Assembly (NCBI RefSeq): GCF_013408825.1
Contig: NZ_JACCBZ010000004.1
Span: 62,001-126,000 of the forward strand
Source of the DNA: Mucilaginibacter tundrae
Lineage (GTDB): Bacteria; Bacteroidota; Bacteroidia; Sphingobacteriales; Sphingobacteriaceae
Direction of reading: 5' to 3'
DNA length: 64,000 bases
In this document: piece by piece, positions 18,644-27,800 of the stretch
How positions within the stretch are numbered: position 1 is the first letter of the stretch
Layout: every line of letters starts with the position of its first letter
The notes under the pieces: generated by a model
The model's input: only the letters and a program-made list of their open reading frames with translations
The model's database searches: none
What the model was told of the DNA's origin: nothing
Translations under genes and position numbers: made by a program

Positions 18644-19431
18644 AGTGATAAAGCACCAAGGGCCAGTAATTGGTGTGGGAAAATTGTAGATGGGTGCTCA
18701 ATTACCTCCAACTCGTTTTGCTCTACGCCGTTAAAAAATTCAGCAAGGCGCGAAAGGTTCTTGTCATCTACATTACAATCGCCGCTTACTTGCAAAATGA
18801 GGTTTTTAGGCTGCAACTGTAATTCCTGCGCAACTAACGACGTATAATAAGTAAGCTCGTCGGGATTGGTAAATTCAAAACAGTTGTAAAAACGAACCTT
18901 ACCATTAGCGAAGTAAAGTATATCAACTTGTTTTTTATCGATGTTTAAATACAGGTTATTGTCTTGTAGCTTATTAGCAATAGCTGTTACCCATCCTTTG
19001 TTCACAAATACAATATTGTCGGTACCAAACTTTTCAGCACTTGCCGCCACTTTGTTGTCTATCTTAAAAACTATATAATTATCGTCGTCTAAAGGCTGGG
19101 CTAAAATTTTTTCATTTGGCTTTACATCAAGGTAGCGGGCAAAATCAGCCAGTTTATCCTCACTAAATAAAGCATTGGGAATTAAAGTAAAACCCGTTGG
19201 GTGTACACCTGCTGCTACTTTTTTATAATCGAAACTTAAAAGATCGTGCGCGTCGCCCGGTTCGGTAAGCAGTTTTATATCGCAATCTTCGGCCCAGGCC
19301 ATCAGCTTATTTTGGTAAACAATAGCGTACGAAAACGTTGCAGGGTAAATTTGCAGCAATAAACTGTAATTGCTGTTAACCTGGTAAAGGTTCAAATTTG
19401 GGTCGTGGTAGTTATAAATGTGGTTACTCAT
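18619..19431 (-). CDS. DUF3822 family protein
   Basis: 270 residues, cytoplasmic. The sequence has YKKVAAGVHPTGFTLIPNALF in the first third and later NKGWVTAIANKL and LILQVSGDC. The layout resembles an actin/hexokinase-like ATPase fold related to pilus-assembly PilM-type proteins, but this is a fold impression only. It overlaps rsmD by 25 bp. Function unknown. Confidence 0.75.
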   Translation of the reverse strand: MSNHIYNYHDPNLNLYQVNSNYSLLLQIYPATFSYAIVYQNKLMAWAEDCDIKLLTEPGDAHDLLSFDYKKVAAGVHPTGFTLIPNALFSEDKLADFARYLDVKPNEKILAQPLDDDNYIVFKIDNKVAASAEKFGTDNIVFVNKGWVTAIANKLQDNNLYLNIDKKQVDILYFANGKVRFYNCFEFTNPDELTYYTSLVAQELQLQPKNLILQVSGDCNVDDKNLSRLAEFFNGVEQNELEVIEHPSTIFPHQLLALGALSLCVSSEVY

Positions 19432-19508
19432 CCTATTTGAACAAAAGTAATATTTTTTTAGGAAGACTTATCCTCCCAAATTAATGATAAGTTAAAATCA
19501 TCCCACCA

Positions 19509-20642
19509 TCAGTTCCCTACCAACTCATCCACCTTATTCAATAGCACCTGGTTTTTAATATCAAGGCTGTATTCCCAAAACATTACCCCGCCTAACTGGT
19601 GCTTTTTCATGAACTGCACTTTGTATTTAAATGCCCTTTCATCATTATAGGTAATAAAAGTGTGCAGTTCGGGGTTCCATAAATAGGGCACCTTCGCATT
19701 TTTATCCCAATAATATTTATAACCATTTTTATTGATATAACCATTAGCAAGCGAATCATAACTAAATGAAATATGATGCCCTGCCGACGGTTGATAAAGT
19801 CCTTTGTCCACATCATTTACCTCTGTCCACCCGCGGCAGTAAAAAGGCAACCCCATTACAATTTTATCAGCAGGTACGCCCTGGGCTATATAATTTTCAA
19901 TTGCTTCGGCGGTGCTTACACGTTCCTGTTTTCCAACAGATGATTGGTATAAAGGGCTTTGATGCCCTGTTACATGGTCGTTGCCATTATAAATATCATA
20001 AGTCATCAGGTTTATAAAGTCAACGTATTGTTGCATACCAGCAACATCTGTGTGCGACATGTAAGCCGTATCAACACCAGTAGCCGCGGTAAGTAAATAT
20101 TTGTCATGATGGTCAGTCGCGGCTTGTTTATTTAATGCCGCGCGAAAATCTCGCATAAGCAAAGTAAAGTTTTCCTTATCCACAGGCCTGAATATATTGT
20201 TCGCCCCGATCTGACCCGGATATTCCCAGTCAATATCAATACCATCTAATTTAAATTTGGTAATAAAAGCCAGCGCGCTGTTTATAAACCGGGCACGTGA
20301 ACTGTCAGTCAACGATGCATCGGAAAAGAATCTACAACCTCCCCAGCCGCCTACAGAAATTAAAACTTTCATACCCGGGTTGGCGGTTCTTACACTGTCT
20401 AAGGTGATTAAATTAGTAGAATCCTTAACAGACGCGGGCGCCAATATGCCGGTTTCTATCAAATGCGCGAAGGCATATATTACATGCGTCATTTGTCCGG
20501 CTTTAATGTCCTTTCCTGTCCATCCCTTAACGCCTACATAACCCACTATCACATATTTCTTTTTGGTGGTTTGCGCATGCGACGATGTATACAATAACAT
20601 TAGCATAACGGCTATTAACAGGCAATACTTTTTAAGTTTCAT
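19509..20642 (-). CDS. Secreted GH18 chitinase-like glycosidase
   Basis: 377 residues. The signal peptide is about 1-23 (LLIAVMLMLLYTSSHAQ). The GH18 barrel has VLISVGGWGG (about 94-103) and the catalytic DGIDIDWEYPG (DxxDxDxE, about 134-144). INLMTYDIYNG and GGVMFWEYSLD are also family motifs. The general acid Glu of DWE is present, so it should be active on chitin or a related beta-1,4-GlcNAc polymer. No carbohydrate-binding module or type IX sorting tail is visible. It is monocistronic. Confidence 0.9.
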   Translation of the reverse strand: MKLKKYCLLIAVMLMLLYTSSHAQTTKKKYVIVGYVGVKGWTGKDIKAGQMTHVIYAFAHLIETGILAPASVKDSTNLITLDSVRTANPGMKVLISVGGWGGCRFFSDASLTDSSRARFINSALAFITKFKLDGIDIDWEYPGQIGANNIFRPVDKENFTLLMRDFRAALNKQAATDHHDKYLLTAATGVDTAYMSHTDVAGMQQYVDFINLMTYDIYNGNDHVTGHQSPLYQSSVGKQERVSTAEAIENYIAQGVPADKIVMGLPFYCRGWTEVNDVDKGLYQPSAGHHISFSYDSLANGYINKNGYKYYWDKNAKVPYLWNPELHTFITYNDERAFKYKVQFMKKHQLGGVMFWEYSLDIKNQVLLNKVDELVGN

Positions 20643-20739
20643 AATATGCTTTGAGATAAATGTAAATCTAAATAAACTTTTTAAAATATTTTAAGAAGAT
20701 TTTGGTTTTGGTAATTAATATCTTCATAAATATGTCATA

Positions 20740-22188
20740 ATGCTAATCTTGTTATCTTTGAATGTGTCCGATCAAATCCGCAAAGCATTCCCCCACGAAG
20801 CAACTCCGCAGCAATTAGAGCTATTTGATAAGCTGCACACCTTTTTAACCAGCGACCACGGCGAAGAGTGTTTCATTTTACGCGGATATGCCGGTACAGG
20901 CAAAACAACCATTGTCGGCGCGTTGGTAAAGGCCTTGCGCAGCTATAGCATGAAATCGGTGCTGTTAGCGCCTACGGGACGGGCAGCAAAAGTAATTACC
21001 AGTTATTCTGGGCGTAAAGCGTTCACCATACACAAACGTATCTACCGCAAAAAGTCGGCGCTTAATGTAGATGAATCTTTTTCCATTAACGATAACATGG
21101 CTACCGACACCCTGTTTATTATTGATGAGGCATCCATGATATCCGATGAAATCAGCGGCAATAACCGCGAAACCCTGCTGCACGATCTCGTCAAATATGT
21201 TTATAATGAAAAGAATTGCAAGCTGATGTTGGTGGGTGACACCGCCCAGTTGCCGCCAGTCGGCTCGGAAGAGAGTCCTGCACTAGATGCAAAATTAATG
21301 AAAGCGCAGTTCGGCCTAAAGGTCTTCGGCTATGAATTGACAGATGTATTGCGCCAGCAAAAAGATTCGGGTATATTGTTTAATGTAACCAAGGTACGCG
21401 ATATTGTGCGTAAACAAAAAGAAACTTATCCGCAGATAGTTACTAGGGGGTACAAGGACGTTTTTAGGATGAGTAGTGAAAAACTGGAAGAGGGCTTGAA
21501 TTACGCCTACAATAAATATGGCGACGAGAATACGCTTATCATATGCCGATCCAATAAAAATGCCAACTTGTATAACCGCCAGATCCGTGGCCGCATTTTG
21601 TGGCGCGAGGAAGAACTCACTGGTGGCGATCAGATAATGATCGTGAAAAACAACTACTTCTGGCTACAGGATAAAGAGGAGGGCAGCACCGGATTTATAG
21701 CCAATGGCGATATTGCCCGCATACGTAAAGTGCGCAAGTTTGAGGAGATTTATGGTTTTCGCTTCGCGGATGTGCAGTTGGAGTTTACCGATTACGCCGA
21801 AGACCCGGTAATGGATTGCAAAATAATGCTGGATACGCTGTATTCCGAAGCACCCGCGCTGCCGCCAACCGAACAAAAGCGATTCTATTTAGAAGTAATG
21901 AAGGATTACGACCACATTACCAATAAACGCCAAAAGCACGAGGAGTTAAAGCTAAACCCATACTATAACGCGCTGCAAATAAAGTTCGCCTATGCCATTA
22001 CCTGCCACAAAGCTCAGGGCGGCCAATGGGATGCCGTATTTGTAGACCAAGGCTATCTGACCGATGAAATGGTGAACAAAGATTTCCTCCGCTGGTTCTA
22101 TACCGCCTGTACCCGCGCCACTAAAGAACTTTTTTTAGTGAATTTTAACGATAAGTTTTTTGTAACGAAGCCGGAAGAGGAGGAATAA
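20740..22188 (+). CDS. RecD-like ATP-dependent DNA helicase (AAA_30 + UvrD_C_2)
   Basis: 482 residues from ATG 20740. Walker A GYAGTGKTT is at about 49-57, Walker B LFIIDEASMIS near 126, and the superfamily 1 motifs LVGDTAQLPPVG and FAYAITCHKAQGGQWDAVFVDQ toward the end. It lacks the RecB/RecC-binding N-terminal domain of exonuclease V RecD, so it is a stand-alone RecD2/Pif1-like helicase. A perfect -7 box (TATCTTTG, 20753-20760) lies inside the first codons. The true start may therefore be the in-frame GTG at 20764 (474 residues). Confidence 0.85.
   Translation: MLILLSLNVSDQIRKAFPHEATPQQLELFDKLHTFLTSDHGEECFILRGYAGTGKTTIVGALVKALRSYSMKSVLLAPTGRAAKVITSYSGRKAFTIHKRIYRKKSALNVDESFSINDNMATDTLFIIDEASMISDEISGNNRETLLHDLVKYVYNEKNCKLMLVGDTAQLPPVGSEESPALDAKLMKAQFGLKVFGYELTDVLRQQKDSGILFNVTKVRDIVRKQKETYPQIVTRGYKDVFRMSSEKLEEGLNYAYNKYGDENTLIICRSNKNANLYNRQIRGRILWREEELTGGDQIMIVKNNYFWLQDKEEGSTGFIANGDIARIRKVRKFEEIYGFRFADVQLEFTDYAEDPVMDCKIMLDTLYSEAPALPPTEQKRFYLEVMKDYDHITNKRQKHEELKLNPYYNALQIKFAYAITCHKAQGGQWDAVFVDQGYLTDEMVNKDFLRWFYTACTRATKELFLVNFNDKFFVTKPEEEE
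20753..20760 (+). promoter_or_regulatory. Possible -7 element inside the annotated helicase start
   Basis: TATCTTTG matches TAnnTTTG. A start of transcription about 4 nt downstream coincides with GTG 20764, which would be a leaderless start. It conflicts with ATG 20740. Confidence 0.4.
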
Positions 22189-22312
22189 TAAAAAAATAAG
22201 AGCACAGTCCCTACGTTAACTTCAAAATCCGGCATCGGTTGGTTCGGCAACCACACCAGAAGTTCAAACACTGAACACTCAAAGAAGCAGGCGCAGCCGG
22301 GAGTTTTCTTTG

Positions 22313-22342
22313 GTTACTTTCTTTTGCGGAAAAGAAAGTGAC
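22313..22342. repeat. Inverted repeat (TTTTCTTTGGTTACTTTC-type element)
   Basis: Arms 22313-22325 (GTTACTTTCTTTT) and 22330-22342 pair at 12 of 13 positions around a GCGG loop. The sequence resembles a short dispersed element found before genes in many Bacteroidota (recalled). It lies in the 250-bp gap between the helicase and the BatA-type gene. An apparent coding extension of the latter through this element is not credible. Confidence 0.5.
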
Positions 22343-22438
22343 GACTTAGCGTCAGCGGTACCAAAAGACATTCAACGCCAGATAAAAAATGGACAAATTT
22401 TCTGCACATTTGCATATAGCACATCTGCACATCAAAAT

Positions 22439-24490
22439 ATGCACTTTCTGTATCCGGCTTTTTTATTTGCATTAGTTTCACTCGCTATCCCGGTACTCAT
22501 CCATCTATTTAATTTTCGTAAATATCAAAAAGTATACTTTAGCAACGTACAGTTCCTAAAGCAAATAAATGAGCAGCAATCCTCCCGCAGAAACATTAAA
22601 GAACGCCTGATACTGGCAGCACGTTTATTAGCCCTAACTTTCCTGGTACTGGCTTTCGCCCGGCCATATATCAATAATGGCCATGCTATCAACGCCAATA
22701 CACAACAGGCCGTCAGCATTTTTGTAGACAATTCCTACTCCATGCAAACCCTCAACAGCGAAGGCTCCCTGCTGGATCAGGCCAAACAAAAAGCAAAAGA
22801 AATCGCCTCGGCCTACGGTATAAATGATCGTTTCCAATTGCTTACCCAGGATTTTGAAGGTGAACATCAGCGCCTGCTAAGTCGCGATGAATTTGATGAT
22901 GCTATTGATGTAATAAAAATAAGTCCTCAAAGCAGGAGTCTGCAACAGATCATCAACCGGCAGCAAAGTTTGCTTAGTATGCAAGCCAATGCGGTCAAGT
23001 CAATTTACGTGATCTCCGATTTTCAAAAAAACATCTCACCCATACAAATACTTAAAACCGATTCCGGCATCCGAATCAATTTCGTTCAGCTTAAAGCAAG
23101 CAAACTACCCAATGTAGCCGTTGACTCCGTTTGGCTGTTAAGCGCCATCCACCGCCCCGGCGAAAGTGAAAAATTAGTAGTACGCCTGCATAATTATGCT
23201 GATGCCAAGGCTGAAAAAATCCCGCTAAAAGTACTAATCAATAAAGAGCAAAAGGCTTTAGGTAGTTATACCGTTAACCCAAGGTCGGCACAAAACGATA
23301 CGTTAAGCTTTTCAGGTCTACAGGCTGGCTGGCAGCAGGGCAAGGTCACTTTACAGGATAACCCTGTAACATTTGATAATGATTTTTATTTCAGCTTTAA
23401 TGTAAAGCAGCAAATGCCTGTTTTATTGGTTGATGATGGTACTGCCGATCCATATTTAAAGGCTGTATTTACAACAGATAAGTTTTTTGATGTAAAGGAT
23501 GTTCCTGCGGGAAATATTGATTATGCCGGATTAAACCGCTATCCGCTCATCGTTTTAAGTGATATAAAATCCATTTCAACAGGCTTTGCGCAGCAACTAA
23601 AATCTTATGTAGCTAAAGGCGGATCGCTCGTAGTGTTTCCATCTGTAGATGCAGACATCAGCACCTATAGAGCATTATTGCAATCTATGAATGCGTCTTA
23701 TCCCAGTAAATTGCAAACAGAGGCTACTAAAGTTTCAGTTATCAACCTGCAAAGCCAGGTCTTCAAAAATATATTCGACAGCTATCCGCAAAACCCTGAT
23801 CTGCCTATAATAAAAAAGTACTACCAGTTAGCATCATCAAGCAATAGTCAAAATCTGATGTCTTTGCCGGGCAATAGCTTATTTTTAACAGAGAGTTCAA
23901 GCGGTAAGGGTAAGGTATACGTTTCCGCGGTAGCTTTAAATGATGATTTTAGCAACCTGCAGCGCCACGCGCTATTTTTGCCCGTACTATTCAGGATCGC
24001 TTTATTAAGCGGCCACGATCAGCCACTGTTTTATACCATCGGGCAAAACGAAGCCATTGAAGTGCCACCCATTCAAACCGGCGAAAAGCAATTGTTGAAA
24101 TTAATTAAAGACAGCATCAGCATAATTCCTGATGTGCGCCAGCAGGAGGGAAGTACTTTGCTCTATTTATCCGACGAAGTGCAGCTAACCGGCACCTATA
24201 AACTCCAAAAACAGGACAGCACGGTAGCGGTATTAGCTTTTAACGATAGCCGCAGTGAATCCGACCTTACTTATTTAACACCTGGTGATCTGGCTAAAAT
24301 CATCCCTAAATCAGGCTCGGTTTTGCAGGCCGGTACAGCCTCTTTAAAAAATGCGGTGACTGATATAAATATAGGCTTACAATTATGGAAACTTTGTATA
24401 ATTTTGGCTTTGATATTTTTAGCGGCTGAAATACTATTAATTAGGTACTATAATCCTGGTAAACAGGTTGTTTCGCAAGCAAAAGAATAG
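22439..24490 (+). CDS. BatA-domain membrane protein with VWA-like region
   Basis: 683 residues from ATG 22439. The N-terminal BatA domain (MHFLYPAFLFALVSLAIPVLIHLFNFRKYQK) is followed by a second membrane helix near 63-77. A VWA-like segment begins ISIFVDNSYSM (DNSxS metal-site motif) near 98. A long periplasmic region follows, with a C-terminal membrane helix near 655 (LCIILALIFLAAEILL). Related BatA proteins take part in aerotolerance operons with MoxR ATPases, but none is here. It is 30 bp upstream of the dihydroorotase-like gene, on the same strand. Confidence 0.82.
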   Translation: MHFLYPAFLFALVSLAIPVLIHLFNFRKYQKVYFSNVQFLKQINEQQSSRRNIKERLILAARLLALTFLVLAFARPYINNGHAINANTQQAVSIFVDNSYSMQTLNSEGSLLDQAKQKAKEIASAYGINDRFQLLTQDFEGEHQRLLSRDEFDDAIDVIKISPQSRSLQQIINRQQSLLSMQANAVKSIYVISDFQKNISPIQILKTDSGIRINFVQLKASKLPNVAVDSVWLLSAIHRPGESEKLVVRLHNYADAKAEKIPLKVLINKEQKALGSYTVNPRSAQNDTLSFSGLQAGWQQGKVTLQDNPVTFDNDFYFSFNVKQQMPVLLVDDGTADPYLKAVFTTDKFFDVKDVPAGNIDYAGLNRYPLIVLSDIKSISTGFAQQLKSYVAKGGSLVVFPSVDADISTYRALLQSMNASYPSKLQTEATKVSVINLQSQVFKNIFDSYPQNPDLPIIKKYYQLASSSNSQNLMSLPGNSLFLTESSSGKGKVYVSAVALNDDFSNLQRHALFLPVLFRIALLSGHDQPLFYTIGQNEAIEVPPIQTGEKQLLKLIKDSISIIPDVRQQEGSTLLYLSDEVQLTGTYKLQKQDSTVAVLAFNDSRSESDLTYLTPGDLAKIIPKSGSVLQAGTASLKNAVTDINIGLQLWKLCIILALIFLAAEILLIRYYNPGKQVVSQAKE

Positions 24491-24520
24491 CAAAATAAAT
24501 CCACCCATAAAGCAGCGCAA

Positions 24521-25774
24521 ATGAATTTGCTTATCAAATCCGCCACTGTAATCGATCCAAACTCTTCATTTCATCAAAAAGTTGTCGACATTCTGGTCGA
24601 AGACGGCTACATCACACTCATAGCGCCAAAGGTTAACGCCAAGGCCGAAGTTATTGATGGAACCGGAATGTTTGTATCACCCGGTTTCTTTGATCTGAAC
24701 TGCAACATCGGCGAGTTGGGACTGGAAACTAAAGAAGATTTACAATCCGGTACAAAGGCAGCGGCAGCCGGTGGTTTTACAGGTGTAGCGCTAATGCCCA
24801 ATACCCAACCGCCCGTACACTCCAAAGCGGAAGTAGAATACCTGCTTAATCGCGCTAAAAATAACCTGGTTGATGTTTACCCGCTGGGTGCTATCTCGCA
24901 CAAACGGGATGGCAAGGATATGGCCGAGATGTACGACATGTTCCTTAGCGGCGCAAAAGCTTTTACCGATGGCAACCGCCCGGTGCAGGATGCCGGTTTA
25001 ATGGAACGTTCATTACTTTACACCAAGGGTTTTGGCGCATTGATCATGTCATACCCTGAAGATACCGCCATCGCCGGAAAAGCTAAAGTACATGAAGGTG
25101 AAATGAGTACCTTATTGGGCATGAAAGGCATCCCTTCACTTGCCGAGGAACTAATGATAGCCCGCGATCTTTATTTGGCCGAATACACTGAATCAAAAAT
25201 ACATTTCAGCACTATATCAACTACCCGCTCGGTTGAACTGATCCGTGAGGCCAAGAAAAAAGGCCTTAAAGTAACCTGCGATGTAGCTGCGCATCATTTA
25301 TTGTTGACAGACGAGGCCTTAGCAGGCTTCGACAGCCAATACAAAGTAAAGCCACCACTACGCACCCAAAGTGATGTAGATGCGCTAATAGCCGGCTTAA
25401 AAGATGGTACTATCGACGCTATTGTGTCGCAGCATACCCCGCACGAGATAGAGTTTAAAGATGTAGAATTTGAGGTAGCAGAATTTGGTATCATCGCTTT
25501 GCAAACCGCTTTTTCTACAGCTCTAAAAGCAGGCCTTGATCTTAATCTGATCATTCAAAAAATGGCTGTGAAGCCCCGGGAAATATTAAATGTAGAAGCA
25601 TCCATCATCATCGAAGGAAAAAAAGCTAATCTTGCCCTGCTTGATCCCAATGCGGAATGGCAGTATACCAAACAAAATAACCAATCTAAATCCCAAAATT
25701 CTCCTTTCATCTGCCAGAACTTAAAGGGTAAAGTAGTGTTAGTTTGTAATAACAATCACTTATTTAAATCATAA
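24521..25774 (+). CDS. pyrC: Dihydroorotase-like amidohydrolase lacking canonical metal ligands
   Basis: 417 residues with the full dihydroorotase fold: GGFTGVALMPNTQPPVHSK at about 86-104 and KVKPPLRTQSDVDALI. The catalytic signature that should read DxHxH is D58-L-N60-C-N62, so both metal-binding histidines are missing. The other ligand positions are altered as well: IHFSTIST where an H is expected, and SQHTPHE in place of the usual DHAPH. It probably cannot catalyse the reaction alone. Inactive dihydroorotase homologues elsewhere serve as structural partners of aspartate carbamoyltransferase. Downstream gene spacing of 5 bp indicates an operon. Confidence 0.85.
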   Translation: MNLLIKSATVIDPNSSFHQKVVDILVEDGYITLIAPKVNAKAEVIDGTGMFVSPGFFDLNCNIGELGLETKEDLQSGTKAAAAGGFTGVALMPNTQPPVHSKAEVEYLLNRAKNNLVDVYPLGAISHKRDGKDMAEMYDMFLSGAKAFTDGNRPVQDAGLMERSLLYTKGFGALIMSYPEDTAIAGKAKVHEGEMSTLLGMKGIPSLAEELMIARDLYLAEYTESKIHFSTISTTRSVELIREAKKKGLKVTCDVAAHHLLLTDEALAGFDSQYKVKPPLRTQSDVDALIAGLKDGTIDAIVSQHTPHEIEFKDVEFEVAEFGIIALQTAFSTALKAGLDLNLIIQKMAVKPREILNVEASIIIEGKKANLALLDPNAEWQYTKQNNQSKSQNSPFICQNLKGKVVLVCNNNHLFKS

Positions 25775-25779
25775 CGACC

Positions 25780-26448
25780 ATGATCGACCCGAAAATTAAA
25801 ACCGCGATCGAAGCCGCCTTAGGCGCCTTCGCTGAATATACCGATTTCGAAGCCGTAGCGCTTACTGATACTTTTTTCGAAGTGTTTTCTTCCGAAGAGG
25901 ATTTCCTAAGCAAAGTTGATCTGCTGGACGCTGTATTTGATGATAATTCAGAAATTGAAGAACTACGCGAAGTATTCTTTGATATGCTGATGATCAACTT
26001 CTTTAGCCAGGATGTTAAAAAATTGGAAGAAGATTACCTGGATTCACCGGAGTGGGAAGCTATCGAAGAAGATACTTTAGACAGGGGCACTGAACTATTA
26101 AACCTGTTGTTGTATCTGAACGAATGTGAAGACGAAGATATCGAACCTGGCCTGGAAGATTACTTAAAAGAGTTTTTATTAGTTGATGAGGATGAATTCC
26201 AGGACGAATACCGCATCTACGAGCCGGTTATAGCTAACCAGATATTGATTGAAAGCCCGGTTGATGAAATTGCCCGCATGGCAGAGAGTTTGCCTGATGA
26301 CTCAGAAGTAAAAGAATTGTTTTACCCGATGATGTGCTTCTTCTCCAATTCTGATTTTTCTGATGAGGAATACGAGGCTATAGCCGAAAGCGCGCCAAAT
26401 CCCGAGTTTGATATGGCGGTATTAGAAATATTGATCGCATTTAACTAA
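25780..26448 (+). CDS. Highly acidic uncharacterised protein
   Basis: 222 residues, very rich in Glu and Asp (for example NECEDEDIEPGLEDYLKEF) and otherwise helical, with no signal peptide, membrane helix or recognisable domain. It starts 5 bp after the dihydroorotase-like gene and ends 4 bp before the first DUF4199 gene, so it is in a compact operon. A clean codon pattern and tight packing support a real gene. Function not recognised; an all-helical acidic binding protein is possible. Confidence 0.7.
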   Translation: MIDPKIKTAIEAALGAFAEYTDFEAVALTDTFFEVFSSEEDFLSKVDLLDAVFDDNSEIEELREVFFDMLMINFFSQDVKKLEEDYLDSPEWEAIEEDTLDRGTELLNLLLYLNECEDEDIEPGLEDYLKEFLLVDEDEFQDEYRIYEPVIANQILIESPVDEIARMAESLPDDSEVKELFYPMMCFFSNSDFSDEEYEAIAESAPNPEFDMAVLEILIAFN

Positions 26449-26452
26449 GTAT

Positions 26453-27049
26453 ATGGCTTTTAAATTGGGAGGTGTTGATTCCAACGTAAAAAAGAAAGGA
26501 CTTGTTAAAGGGTTAATTTTAGGTTGTATAGTTGTGATCGTAAATATCCTGTCGTTTTATTATATGACAGGTACTGTTGATTCGCATCCCTTATTAGTAT
26601 TGCCCGGTTCGTTTATTCTTACCATTGTAATACCGCTTATTACAATCATTTTTTTTACACTTAATATCAGGAAAAGTATAGGTGGCTATTGGTCTTTCAG
26701 GCAAGCGGTTACAGCCATATTTATTATGCTATTTACAACGTATATAATGCTTACCATAGGGCGCGATATTTTGTTTGTAAAGTTGGTTGAACCTAATATG
26801 GTTCAAAAAATAGGCGCGGTGATGGTGGAATCCAGGATGCGTAAAGATCAGCTTGACGGGATGCCCTCGGCCCAAATTATACAGGATTTAGCTTTCGAAA
26901 AAAAGAATTTTAATGTACAAGTCGACAATGGCCAATGGGCAATTGTTGAAAGTATTCCTGAAAATATACTGATAACTTTCGTTTTGGCGATAATACTATC
27001 TGCCATCTTTAAAAAAGAGCGTCCTTTTTTAGTCGAAAAAAAAGACTAA
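26453..27049 (+). CDS. DUF4199 membrane protein (first copy)
   Basis: 198 residues with four hydrophobic segments at about 19-39, 50-69, 86-104 and 173-190. The phrase SIGGYWSFRQAVTAIFIM is characteristic of DUF4199, a Bacteroidota family of unknown function. It is the fourth gene of the operon starting at the BatA-type gene. The neighbour at 27142 is a paralogue with the same layout. Confidence 0.75.
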   Translation: MAFKLGGVDSNVKKKGLVKGLILGCIVVIVNILSFYYMTGTVDSHPLLVLPGSFILTIVIPLITIIFFTLNIRKSIGGYWSFRQAVTAIFIMLFTTYIMLTIGRDILFVKLVEPNMVQKIGAVMVESRMRKDQLDGMPSAQIIQDLAFEKKNFNVQVDNGQWAIVESIPENILITFVLAIILSAIFKKERPFLVEKKD

Positions 27050-27068
27050 TAAATAAATAGAAGTTTTC

Positions 27069-27129
27069 ATTTGTGAGTTTGTGTTGAATAATATTTCTTA
27101 ATTTTATTCAACACAAACTAATCACAAAT
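27069..27129. repeat. Long hairpin between the two DUF4199 genes
   Basis: A perfect 16-bp stem (27076-27091 with 27104-27119) is extended by ATTTGTG / CACAAAT (27069-27075, 27123-27129) after a 3-nt bulge. There is no T-run. It may stabilise or process the operon mRNA, or be a dispersed intergenic element. Confidence 0.6.
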
Positions 27130-27141
27130 AGAAACTACTGT

Positions 27142-27714
27142 ATGAAGCAATCACTTTACAATCTATCTTTCAAAAATGGCCTAATTATAGGCGGCATTTC
27201 TACCATACTTACGTTGGTATTCTTTTTCATTAACCCGGTTTTACAATTCACTAATTTTGTAGTTCCTATATTATCCGCAGTGATAATTATTGCGCTAATA
27301 GTAATATTGGCTATAGATACAAGAAAAAAGCTTGGGGGGTATTGGAATTTTGGACAAGCATTTCTAAGCTTATTTATAATCAGTGTTTGCATTGTAGTCA
27401 TTAGTTTACTTGTTAACTTTATAATTCTAAAATTAAACCCAACATTACCACAAACTATTAATGATGCCATGGCTGATTCAACGGCTCAACGACTGGAGAA
27501 ATTGGGCATGGATCAGGATCAAATAGATAAAACTACAAAAATGTTTACTGATGGGGAGTTCATAGCTAAGTTACAACCGACGCTAATTAACGAACTTAAA
27601 AGTTTAGGAGGATCACTTGTTTTTTATGCTATTATTGATTTAATCATAGCTGCCTGCATTAGAAAGACACCACCTTTATTCGCTACTGAAACTGGCAACG
27701 AAACGATAGAATAA
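27142..27714 (+). CDS. DUF4199 membrane protein (second copy)
   Basis: 190 residues and four membrane segments, with KLGGYWNFGQAFLSLFII aligning to SIGGYWSFRQAVTAIFIM of the preceding gene. The region after the third helix is polar and helical (MADSTAQRLEKLGMDQDQIDK). It is a diverged tandem duplicate of the 26453 gene, separated from it by a hairpin. A strong bidirectional terminator follows. Confidence 0.75.
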   Translation: MKQSLYNLSFKNGLIIGGISTILTLVFFFINPVLQFTNFVVPILSAVIIIALIVILAIDTRKKLGGYWNFGQAFLSLFIISVCIVVISLLVNFIILKLNPTLPQTINDAMADSTAQRLEKLGMDQDQIDKTTKMFTDGEFIAKLQPTLINELKSLGGSLVFYAIIDLIIAACIRKTPPLFATETGNETIE

Positions 27715-27730
27715 GCTATAAATTATATTT

Positions 27731-27776
27731 AAACAAAAAAGCGTTTAATGATCAGTCATTAAACGCTTTTTTGTTT
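27731..27776. terminator. Bidirectional terminator between DUF4199 and rseP
   Basis: Perfect 21-bp inverted repeat around a TCAG loop, with GCGTTTAATGA / TCATTAAACGC at its core and A- and T-runs outside. It serves both convergent operons. Confidence 0.9.
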
Positions 27777-27800
27777 GTAAACTATTAAAGATTGATCTTA

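Noticed and set aside
22310..22438. Upstream coding extension of the BatA-type gene
   Set aside because: It runs through a palindromic element and lacks family similarity; the BatA domain begins exactly at ATG 22439.
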